Source: SHYR01 sp034406555 (GTDB lineage: Bacteria > Chloroflexota > Dehalococcoidia > UBA2979). From it: a DNA stretch of 13,004 nt. A program made the translations under genes and the position numbers. The DNA is taken from NCBI GenBank assembly GCA_034406555.1, contig DASCRM010000104.1:1-13004 (forward strand), read 5' to 3'. The notes beneath the pieces were generated by a model that was not told the DNA's origin, ran no database searches, and was given only the letters and a program-made list of their open reading frames with translations. This document shows, one piece after another, positions 7,675-13,004 of the stretch. How positions within the stretch are numbered: position 1 is the stretch's first letter; each line of letters begins with the position of its first letter.

Positions 7675-8271
7675 CGCGCTCAGCCCATCGAGGTGGCAGG
7701 CGTCGCTCAGCGACGTGATCACCGGTCGGCCGCGCTCGAACTCGACGACCGTCAGCGAACAGTTGGCGATGCCCACGCGCGCGCGCTCCTCGAGAGGCAG
7801 GCCAAGTACATGAGCGACGATCGCTCCGATCGTCCCGCCGTGCGAGGTGCAGATCGCCACATCCTCGCGATGGCGCTCCATCAGCAGATCGAACTCGTCC
7901 CCGACGCGCGAGCGAAGCGACTCGGCCGGCTCCTCGCCGGGGATGCCTCCCTCGCCGATACGCACGTCCGCGCCGAAGCGCTCGCGGATCTGCGTCCACG
8001 TCAGCCCTTCACCCTCACCGAAGCTGCGCTCGCGCAGCGGTTCGCGCTTCTCCAACGTCAGACTGGCCTTCGCGGCGATGATCTCGCCGGTCTCGCTCGC
8101 CCGCAGCAGGTCGCTGCTGTAGAGCGCCGAGGCCCCGGCCTCGCTCAGCCGATCGGCCGCTGCTGCGGCCTGGCTTCTGCCGAGGTCGGAGAGCGGGTAG
8201 TCCTTCCAGCCCTGGAAGACGCCGAGCACGTTGCCCTCCGAGAGCCCGTGACGAACGAAGATCAATGTCAT
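7672..8271 (-). CDS. Histidine phosphatase family protein (phosphoglycerate mutase-like)
   Basis: A 199-residue single-domain enzyme of the histidine phosphatase superfamily. The catalytic RHG motif is at 7-9 (FVRHGLSEGN) with phosphohistidine His8, a phosphate-pocket Arg57 lies in SSDLLRASETG, the acid is probably Glu81 (LRERSFGEGEG), and the second catalytic His144 lies in CTSHGGT. It is shorter than cofactor-dependent phosphoglycerate mutases (about 230-250 residues), which favours a phosphatase acting on a small phosphorylated metabolite rather than glycolytic mutase activity; alpha-ribazole phosphatase-like or broad-specificity roles are possible. The ATG at 8271 overlaps the TGA of the upstream NUDIX gene (ATGA, 4 bp), so translation is probably coupled. 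Confidence 0.88.
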   Translation of the reverse strand: MTLIFVRHGLSEGNVLGVFQGWKDYPLSDLGRSQAAAAADRLSEAGASALYSSDLLRASETGEIIAAKASLTLEKREPLRERSFGEGEGLTWTQIRERFGADVRIGEGGIPGEEPAESLRSRVGDEFDLLMERHREDVAICTSHGGTIGAIVAHVLGLPLEERARVGIANCSLTVVEFERGRPVITSLSDACHLDGLSA

Positions 8272-8858
8272 GCGGTTGCGCCTTCACCATGGGCAAGCAG
8301 GTCGATGTACTGGCCGACGATGCGCGCAGTCGCGCCCCAGATGCGATGCCCGTCGTAGTGGAATTCGCGCTCGGCGGTCGCGTCTTCGCCGTCCTCGATC
8401 ACTCGCCACTCGGCGCTAGCGGCGTCCGTGAGGTGGTCGAGCGGGACGATCAGCAGCTCCTTCACCTCGCTCTGTGCCGTGCGGAAGAAGTATGCGCCAG
8501 GCTGCGTGATCGCACCGACAAAGGGCGAGATCACATAGTTCGAGCTGCGCGTCGCGACCTCATCGAGCGCACCGAAAACCTCGATGTGCTCGCGGACGAC
8601 ACCGATCTCCTCGTCAGTCTCGCGCAGGGCAGTATCTTCCAGCGTGCCGTCCTCGGGGTCGCGCCGGCCTCCGGGCAGGCTCACCTCGCCCTTGTGGTGC
8701 TGCACCTCCTGCGTGCGCTCCTGAAAGAGCACGTACTCACGGCCCTGCTGTTCGTAGAGCAGCAACAGCACAGCCGATGCGCGCAGGACGTCGCCCTGCA
8801 CCAGAACGGGCTCGTGGGCGGCGACCAGTCGCCGGCTCAACGCTCGCAAGTCGGTCAT
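8268..8858 (-). CDS. NUDIX hydrolase, CoA pyrophosphatase-like
   Basis: A 196-residue NUDIX protein. The NUDIX core is LPGGRRDPEDGTLEDTAL followed by RETDEEIG (61-86), with the metal-binding glutamates in REtxEE (80, 83, 84). The segment before it, LFQERTQEVQHHKGEVSLPGG, matches the motif preceding the NUDIX box in CoA diphosphatases of the NudL/PCD1 group, so hydrolysis of CoA or its derivatives to 4'-phosphopantetheine and 3',5'-ADP is the best guess. The spacing of the box, lacking the first canonical Glu, is also usual for that group. The ATG at 8858 has only a weak GGAT-type site upstream. It lies 38 bp downstream of the tRNA 3' end on the same strand and may be read from the tRNA promoter. 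Confidence 0.87.
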   Translation of the reverse strand: MTDLRALSRRLVAAHEPVLVQGDVLRASAVLLLLYEQQGREYVLFQERTQEVQHHKGEVSLPGGRRDPEDGTLEDTALRETDEEIGVVREHIEVFGALDEVATRSSNYVISPFVGAITQPGAYFFRTAQSEVKELLIVPLDHLTDAASAEWRVIEDGEDATAEREFHYDGHRIWGATARIVGQYIDLLAHGEGATA

Positions 8859-8896
8859 CGGCGATCCATCGGGTGCGGCCAGCAGGCCGGTGCGAT

Positions 8897-8973
8897 TGGT
8901 GGGCCCGCCAGGATTCGAACCTGGGACCTACCGGTTATGAGCCGGCTGCTCTAGGCCGCTGAGCTACGGGCCC
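8897..8973 (-). tRNA. tRNA with CAU anticodon, probably elongator tRNA-Met
   Basis: A complete 77-nt cloverleaf on the minus strand: acceptor GGGCCCG/CGGGCCC, D stem GCTC/GAGC with loop AGCGGCCTA, anticodon stem GCCGG/CCGGT (one G-T pair) with loop CTCATAA, variable AGGTC, T stem CCAGG/CCTGG with loop TTCGAAT, discriminator A and a genomically encoded CCA (8899-8897). The G1-C72 pair and the absence of the three consecutive G-C anticodon-stem pairs of initiators argue against tRNA-fMet. A CAU anticodon could also belong to tRNA-Ile2 carrying lysidine, which cannot be excluded by eye, so the isotype is less certain than the gene. Confidence 0.95.
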
Positions 8974-8996
8974 GGCGCTCCGAGGAGGCCGCAGCG

Positions 8997-9002
8997 AGTA
9001 TA
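8997..9002 (-). promoter_or_regulatory. Candidate -10 element (TATACT) for the tRNA
   Basis: On the minus strand TATACT (complement of 8997-9002) matches TATAAT in five of six bases and ends 23 nt before the mature tRNA 5' end, leaving a leader of about 16 nt. It is one of the few AT-rich spots in the area. No good -35 is seen at 16-18 bp. It lies just downstream of the response-regulator stop. Confidence 0.4.
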
Positions 9003-9010
9003 CGCATGGC

Positions 9011-9445
9011 TCAGGCTGCGGCGCTCCATGGATTGTCGGGTGGCCGCAGCAGCTCCCCCAGTAGCGCGCGCCACCCGGCGACACGGCCGGGCTTTTCGAT
9101 CGCGAAGTCCGCGCCAGCGACCAGCGCCCGTGCCCGATCCGCCTCCGAGAGCGCGGACGACATCAGAGCGACGATCAGGTCTGGGCGGCCCGAATGCAGG
9201 TCGGGCAACACCGCGAGCGACTCACGACCGTTGATCATGCGGTCGAGCAACAGCAGTACTCCGTCGGGGACCGACTCCAGCTGGCGTTCCAGCGACTCTG
9301 GACGCAGGAATGTCTGCACCGGCAGCGCCGGCGCCAGTTCGGCCACGATCCACTCGATGATCGCCGCGTGATCGAATTCGTCATCGACGATCAGCACGCC
9401 CGTGGGTACCAGCAGGGAACGCGAGCCGAGCAGGCCCGGACTCAC
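9011..9445 (-). CDS. Single-domain response regulator (receiver domain only)
   Basis: A 144-residue protein made of one receiver domain with no output domain. The acidic pocket is Asp21-Asp22-Glu23 (VLIVDDE), the phosphoacceptor is Asp68 (LLLLDRM), the conserved Ser/Thr is Ser96 (VALMSSAL), and the conserved lysine is Lys118 with a following Pro (IEKPG). All key receiver residues are therefore present. The GTG start at 9445 overlaps the TGA of the upstream kinase-like gene (GTGA, 4 bp), indicating translational coupling and a shared pathway. About 16 residues precede the first beta strand, so a start at a later GTG is possible, but the overlap favours 9445. It may pass a signal by protein contact or act in a phosphorelay; no target is evident in the window. 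Confidence 0.83.
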   Translation of the reverse strand: MSPGLLGSRSLLVPTGVLIVDDEFDHAAIIEWIVAELAPALPVQTFLRPESLERQLESVPDGVLLLLDRMINGRESLAVLPDLHSGRPDLIVALMSSALSEADRARALVAGADFAIEKPGRVAGWRALLGELLRPPDNPWSAAA

Positions 9446-10055
9446 GAGGCGGTGGTCAGCGCTACGCGGGCGACAGTTCGGTCGTCCTCGAAGGTGATCG
9501 AGCCGTCCTGACGGCCGAGCTGAACCTGCACTTCCGCCAGTGTCTGCACCTGCGTGCCGGCATGAGCCGTAAGCGAATCAAAGAGCGCGTGGAGCGGCGA
9601 ATCGCCGATGCCGTACTCGCTCTCCGGCGCCGGTGCCTCGATCCGCAACTCGGTGACCGTCACATCGATCACGATCGCGTCCGGCTGCTCATCGCACAGC
9701 AGCTCCAGCAGATCCCGCACGACGCTGCCATCGACGGCGACGCGTGACCGGTCGATGTCGGGCTCGCCTCGCAGTCGACGAGCAGCTCCGTCAGCGGCGT
9801 CGTCCCTTCGTCGAGGGGCTTGCGGTACGCGCGGGAGAGCACGGCCAGGGAGTCGCTCATACGCTCCATCTCCTTTGAGCCCTCGGTCAGGCCCTGAACC
9901 GCGATGCGCTGGCCGTCGCCGACGGGCTCCGCGTCACCGAGCAGCAGATCAGCACTCAGCAAGAGCGTCAGCAGCGGTGACTTGAGGTCATACGAAACGG
10001 CGTAGAGCAGCGGATCGATGACCTCGAACAACCCGTCGATATCCAGCTCACTCAA
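9442..10055 (-). pseudogene. Degenerate histidine-kinase-like protein, frame broken by an apparent 1-nt deletion
   Basis: Two overlapping frames read as one protein of about 204 residues if one base is restored near 9760-9762 (a GGG run on the plus strand). The first frame starts at TTG 10055 (an in-frame TAG lies two codons upstream) and runs well through LTELLVDCEASP; after that the other frame continues as DIDRSRVAVDGSVVRDLLEL to the TGA at 9442-9444. Helix 1 holds AVSYDLKSPLL (19-29), which matches the phosphoacceptor motif SHDLRSPL of histidine kinases except that His is Tyr22 (TAT, one transition from CAT). Helix 2 is about 45-78. The rest resembles a HATPase domain in outline (ending DGSITFEDDRTVARVAL) but shows no N box, DxGxG or GxGxG motif. 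It looks like a pseudokinase or ChpT-like scaffold coupled to the response regulator. The break may be real decay or a sequence error; I see no slippery heptamer for programmed frameshifting. Confidence 0.65.
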
Positions 10056-10171
10056 GATCTAATCCAATCCCGGGTGAGCGGAGACACCACTGGGTTCGCG
10101 TTGACACTTTATGAAAGCAGCACCTGCTCGGCATCGGGGCTTTCCCGTATCGCTTGGCGCTACCGTCAAAC
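10056..10171. other. Intergenic gap between HIT gene and kinase-like gene
   Basis: These 116 bp lie between two minus-strand genes. A CATAAA on the minus strand near 10113-10108 could be a weak -10 for the kinase-like/regulator pair, but no matching -35 is seen. A short dyad AGCAG-GTG-CTGCT followed by TTC (10128-10116 on the minus strand) is too small to call a terminator. Nothing else is evident. Confidence 0.4.
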
Positions 10172-10525
10172 TCACGCGATCGGTCCCAGCCGACCACCAC
10201 CGAGGATGTGGAGGTGCAGGTGTTCCACCGACTGACCGGCGTTCGCCCCGTTGTTGATCACCAGCCGATACCCGTCCGCCACCAGCCCCTGCTCCACCGC
10301 CACCCGCGTCGCGACGACGACCATGCGCCCGACCCATTGCGAATCCGACTCGCTCAGCCCTGAGGGCGAGGCCGGCGGTTCGCCGCGCGGGATCACGACG
10401 ATGTGTGCCGGGGCGGCCGGGGCGATATTGCGAAATGCGACGAATTCCGCGTCCTCATACACGCGGTCGCTCGGTAACTCATCACGCAGGATACGGGCGA
10501 AGCTATTGTCAGGGTCATACACCAC
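10172..10525 (-). CDS. HIT family protein (HINT-like nucleotide hydrolase)
   Basis: A 117-residue histidine-triad protein of the small HINT/PKCI type, which hydrolyses purine nucleoside phosphoramidates and related nucleotidyl conjugates. The signature is EHLHLHILGG, with triad residues His102, His104 and His106 (His104 being the expected nucleophile by spacing). Upstream family features are FARILRDELPSDRVYED (9-25), FRNIAPAAPAHIVVIPR (31-47), and RLVINNGANAGQSV (87-100). Length is normal for the family. The start is a GTG at 10525, set by a strong Shine-Dalgarno six bases upstream; a second GTG follows at 10522. It lies 21 bp downstream of the CocE-type hydrolase stop on the same strand and may be cotranscribed with it, though a functional link is not obvious. 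Confidence 0.92.
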   Translation of the reverse strand: MVYDPDNSFARILRDELPSDRVYEDAEFVAFRNIAPAAPAHIVVIPRGEPPASPSGLSESDSQWVGRMVVVATRVAVEQGLVADGYRLVINNGANAGQSVEHLHLHILGGGRLGPIA

Positions 10526-10531
10526 GGATCG

Positions 10532-10537
10532 CCTCCT
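10532..10537 (-). promoter_or_regulatory. Consensus Shine-Dalgarno AGGAGG for the HIT gene
   Basis: AGGAGG on the minus strand lies 6 nt before the GTG at 10525. This is the best ribosome-binding site in the window and decides the non-ATG start. Confidence 0.85.
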
Positions 10538-10546
10538 ACCTGCCGC

Positions 10547-12475
10547 CTAGGCCGGGATCACGGGCAGCGTGATCTTCGAGGGGTACGCAGCCGAGTGGTG
10601 GACCGAGTTATTCGCGACCTGCGTCCGCGTGTGCCGCCCGATCGGTTCTCCCGTGTTCGGGTTCACGTCGAACCGTGGGAACGAGGAAGAGCTGATCAGG
10701 AGCTGGATGCGGTGCCCGGCGGCAAAGAGGTTGCTCGTCGGGTAGAGCGGGAACCGCACCTCGCTGACCTCGCCCGGCTGAAGCAGTATCGGTTTCGCCA
10801 TGCCCTCGCGGTAGCGCAGCCGCATGATGCCGTCCGCGACGTTGAGGCGGTAACCGTCGGGCCACTGCTCGTTGGGCGGGTAAGCGTCGATCAGCATCGC
10901 GAAGAGGTCCGTGTCCGGGGCGTCCGAGGAGGCGTGCACCGTCACCTCGACGGGACCAGTAACCTCGATCGCGCTCTCCAGCGGCGCGGTCTCGAAAAGC
11001 AGCGTATCCGGCCGGTCGGCCAGCGGACCGTACGGCGGCTCCGAGCCGCGCACAGCCTCGCGCGTCGTCTGGTCGGAGCCCCCCTGCACCACCATCAGCC
11101 GCATCATCGTCAGTGGCGATGGTGGGATCACTCGCGGCGGGACCTCCACCATCTCGTTCAGCGAAGAGGTGTTGGCCGAGACCGTGGGCAACGGATGCTC
11201 CGGGTCGAAGACGAACGACGATGCCTCGCCCTCCTCGGTGGCGGCGTCACCCGCGATCAGTTGCCCGTCCGGGTGGAGGTAGAAATCCGTGGCGACGGCA
11301 CGCTCAAGCGGCCACGCAGCCTCGTCGCGCCAGTGGCCACCGTGCTGCAGCCGGCCTTCGGCGGTCTTCCCCCCGTCGGCGCCACCCATCACGAAGATCT
11401 TCACCGGCTCATCGCTACCAACGCCGTTGTCGATACCCTTCAGCCAGTGGTCGAACCAGCGCAGCAGCAGGTGGCGACGGCTCTCGGCGAGGTTGCCCGC
11501 GATCGGTGCCTCCGGCCCGAGATCGACGTCGCCCGAATAGGTGCGGTCGAGCGGCAGGTCGCCGTGCGTCCACGGCCCCATCAGCAGCCGCTGATCGGCC
11601 AGCCGATCGCTGAGCGCAACGTAGTTGTCCGTCGTCGCCCGCGTGTAGGAGTCGTACCAGCCACCGGAGTAGACCGTGGGCACGTCCGCCGACTGATCGC
11701 GGTACGGCTCGAAGTTCAGCCCGCGCTGGAGCCAGTAGCCATCCTCGCTCTCGCCGTCGCCGTGCGTGTAGAGTTCCTCCGCCCAGCGCTCGTAGACCGG
11801 CAGGCCCTCCAGCGGGCTGTTGCCCGGCCCCCAGGGCAGGCGCTGCAACCACTCGTACATCTGGCGCCCGTTCGCCACCAGCTCCCGCTGGAGCGCCGGG
11901 TCGGCCAGCGCCTCCGGCGAGACAGCACCGTGAGTCACCGCCCACGTCAGCCAGCGCAGCTCCAGCGTGCCGTTGTGCCGCAACGAGCTCGTGTTGCCGT
12001 TCGACGAGCCCTGGTTGATCCACATCGCCTTCAGGTGCGGCGGACGTTCGATCGCCAACGCGCTCTGCACCCACGCGAGGTAGGAGGTGCCCTGCGTGCC
12101 AACGTTGCCATCGCAGTACGGCAGTGCGGCCACCCACTCCACGGCGTCATAGCCGTCGGGGCTCTCATCGGCAAGCAGCACGAAGTCGCCCCCCGACCCG
12201 AAGCGCCCTCGCACGTCCTGCGAGGCGTAGAGGTAGCCGCGACTGGCAAAGAATTCACCGTTGCCGACCGCAAGGTCGCTCGTGCCGGCGATCCGGCCGT
12301 ACGGAGTGCGGGTGAGAATCGCGGGAAATGGTCCGGGCAGAGGCTCGCCGTCCCTAGCCGGGCGCCAGACATCGGTGGCGAGCAACGTGCCGTCGCGCGC
12401 CCGCATCCCGGCGCTGCGCGCCATCATCACCTCGTACTCAGGCTGCGACAAGTCCGCCACGGCTCCCCCGTTCAT
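10547..12475 (-). CDS. CocE/NonD family hydrolase (S15 X-Pro dipeptidyl-peptidase type)
   Basis: A 642-residue alpha/beta hydrolase related to cocaine esterase, glutaryl-7-ACA acylase and X-Pro dipeptidyl-peptidases. From the ATG at 12475: N-terminal strand region RARDGTLLATDVWRP (25-39), oxyanion-area TPYGR and QDVRGRFGSGG (86-96), nucleophile Ser131 in GTQGTSYLAW, where the usual GxSYxG ends in Ala, catalytic Asp275 in SGGWYDSY, and His304 in GPWTHGD. The C-terminal jelly-roll starts near LLFETAPLESAIEVTGPVEV and ends with RIQLLISSSSFPRFDVNPNTG. The triad is complete, so it should be an active ester or amide hydrolase; the substrate is unknown. No signal peptide is seen. The frame is open upstream to 12904 and there encodes a threonine ammonia-lyase ACT domain. 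I place the start at 12475, or alternatively GTG 12505, because the 30-odd residues between look non-coding in this frame. Confidence 0.85.
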   Translation of the reverse strand: MNGGAVADLSQPEYEVMMARSAGMRARDGTLLATDVWRPARDGEPLPGPFPAILTRTPYGRIAGTSDLAVGNGEFFASRGYLYASQDVRGRFGSGGDFVLLADESPDGYDAVEWVAALPYCDGNVGTQGTSYLAWVQSALAIERPPHLKAMWINQGSSNGNTSSLRHNGTLELRWLTWAVTHGAVSPEALADPALQRELVANGRQMYEWLQRLPWGPGNSPLEGLPVYERWAEELYTHGDGESEDGYWLQRGLNFEPYRDQSADVPTVYSGGWYDSYTRATTDNYVALSDRLADQRLLMGPWTHGDLPLDRTYSGDVDLGPEAPIAGNLAESRRHLLLRWFDHWLKGIDNGVGSDEPVKIFVMGGADGGKTAEGRLQHGGHWRDEAAWPLERAVATDFYLHPDGQLIAGDAATEEGEASSFVFDPEHPLPTVSANTSSLNEMVEVPPRVIPPSPLTMMRLMVVQGGSDQTTREAVRGSEPPYGPLADRPDTLLFETAPLESAIEVTGPVEVTVHASSDAPDTDLFAMLIDAYPPNEQWPDGYRLNVADGIMRLRYREGMAKPILLQPGEVSEVRFPLYPTSNLFAAGHRIQLLISSSSFPRFDVNPNTGEPIGRHTRTQVANNSVHHSAAYPSKITLPVIPA

Positions 12476-12504
12476 GCGGGCGGAGTGTAGCGCCCCGGCG
12501 CTCA

Positions 12505-13004
12505 CTAGGCGGACATCGCCGCAGCTGCTGGCGTCGCGAGGTCGATCTGCTCCGACCGCACGAGCCCGGGAGTCCACGAGTCGCAGCACCAGCTGCTCAA
12601 ACGCCTCGCGGTCCGCGACTTCGAGTTGCAGGGTGATGCACGCGACGCCCACCGGCAGGTCGGCAGTCACCAGGTCATGCTGAACCTCGACGATGTTGCC
12701 GCCTGCCTCGGCGACCGCGCCGGTGATGCGGGCCAGTTCGCCCGGCACGTTGGCCGCGGCGACGGTGAGCCCGTGGCGTCTGCCTTCGTGCAGCAGCCCA
12801 CCCTCGACGATCCGGCCGAGCAGGTTGATGTCCATGTTGCCGCCGGACAGCACCGCGACGGTCGGACCTGAAGGCTCGACGATGTCGCTGAGGAACGCCG
12901 CCACGCCCAGCGCCCGCCCCTTCGATCACCAGCCGGGCGCGCTCAACCAGGAAGAGCACGGCCCGTGCGATCTCATCCTCGGAGACCGTCACGATGTCGT
13001 CGAC
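12505..13004 (-). pseudogene. ilvA: Threonine ammonia-lyase, C-terminal part with frame breaks (5' end outside window)
   Basis: From the right edge the frame reads VDDIVTVSEDEIARAVLFLV and then VIEGAGA, the classic end of the PLP-fold II catalytic domain of threonine (serine) dehydratases. Near 12915-12925 the frame is lost: restoring two bases in a GCGC run gives the expected IEGAGALGVAAF. The other frame then continues with VAVLSGGNMDINLLGRIVE and a regulatory ACT-like domain (LTVAAANVPGELARITGAVA, then IVEVQHDL). Past LVLRLVDS the third frame fits better: removing one C at 12565-12570 gives SGLVRSEQIDLATPAAAAM and a tandem TAG-TGA stop (12507-12502). In that stretch 16 of 19 codons end in G or C, against 12 of 20 in the frame leading into CocE. 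The single ACT domain fits the short, catabolic-like or CTN-type enzyme that makes 2-oxobutanoate. Sequence error or true decay are both possible. Confidence 0.72.

Noticed and set aside
8870..8962. Plus-strand frames giving peptides such as ARIRTWDLP or ARQDSNLGPTGYEP near the tRNA
   Set aside because: These are well-known spurious translations of the strand opposite a tRNA gene (T arm and anticodon arm), not proteins.
9750..9775. Programmed -1 ribosomal frameshifting in the kinase-like gene
   Set aside because: No X XXY YYZ slippery heptamer and no evident strong downstream hairpin; an indel in the GGG run is simpler.
10116..10128. Hairpin AGCAG-GTG-CTGCT on the minus strand as terminator for the HIT gene
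   Set aside because: The stem is only 5-6 bp with a 3-nt loop, followed by just TTC; too weak to call.
10101..10129. Perfect TTGACA on the plus strand in the gap before the HIT gene stop
   Set aside because: The hexamer at 17-bp spacing is CTGCTC, not a -10, and no plus-strand gene follows.
10595..12490. Long plus-strand open frame opposite the CocE-type hydrolase (about 631 codons)
   Set aside because: It mirrors the hydrolase gene in the antisense phase, is rich in Arg, Val and Pro without motifs, and the minus-strand product has a complete catalytic triad.
1..13004. Defence island, prophage, transposon, CRISPR or biosynthetic cluster
   Set aside because: Every recognisable gene is a housekeeping or small signalling gene; no integrase, transposase, direct-repeat array, toxin-antitoxin pair or terminal repeat is visible.

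Overview
The window is a GC-rich bacterial chromosome segment with tightly packed genes, short gaps and several 4-bp stop/start overlaps. I see no insertion sequence, phage gene, CRISPR array or other clear mobile element. The gene set (long ACT-type SerA beside a class V aminotransferase, SelA, MutS2 with an Smr domain, CocE-type hydrolase, TTG/GTG starts) would suit a Chloroflexota-like or actinobacterial-like genome. This is only an impression, because the window holds no phylogenetic marker gene.

Layout. 1-412 (+) is the C-terminal end of a DUF1015-family protein. It converges with a serine-biosynthesis pair on the minus strand: a class V aminotransferase (3186-2095), then D-3-phosphoglycerate dehydrogenase serA (2026-443). 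A 129-bp divergent region (3187-3315) separates this pair from a plus-strand run: selA (3316-4710), mutS2 (to 7084) and a nitroreductase-family flavoprotein (7087-7662). The selA start codon lies inside a perfect 8-bp inverted repeat. Everything to the right is on the minus strand: a CoA-pyrophosphatase-like NUDIX hydrolase overlapping a histidine phosphatase (8858-7672), a CAU-anticodon tRNA with encoded CCA (8973-8897), a small two-component-like pair (10055-9011), an HIT-family protein (10525-10172), a CocE/NonD S15-type hydrolase (12475-10547), and the broken C-terminal part of a threonine ammonia-lyase that runs off the right edge (13004-12505).

How the genes relate. SerA and the aminotransferase plausibly supply the first two steps of serine synthesis from 3-phosphoglycerate. 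SelA works on seryl-tRNA(Sec), and threonine ammonia-lyases can also act on serine, so several genes touch serine metabolism; any functional link among them is inference. The NUDIX/phosphatase pair looks like housekeeping nucleotide or cofactor turnover.

Most worth a second look: (1) a small kinase-like protein with a histidine-kinase-type dimerisation motif whose phosphoacceptor His is Tyr, and whose ATPase region has lost its motifs, translationally coupled to a single-domain response regulator; its frame is broken by one apparent base deletion; (2) the dyad overlapping the selA start codon; (3) the lack of a normal start codon where MutS2 homology begins, pointing to a CTG start; (4) two frame breaks in ilvA that create an apparent ACT-domain/CocE fusion. 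Three indel-like breaks between 9.7 and 13 kb, against none in the first 9 kb, raise the possibility of sequence error on the right side.
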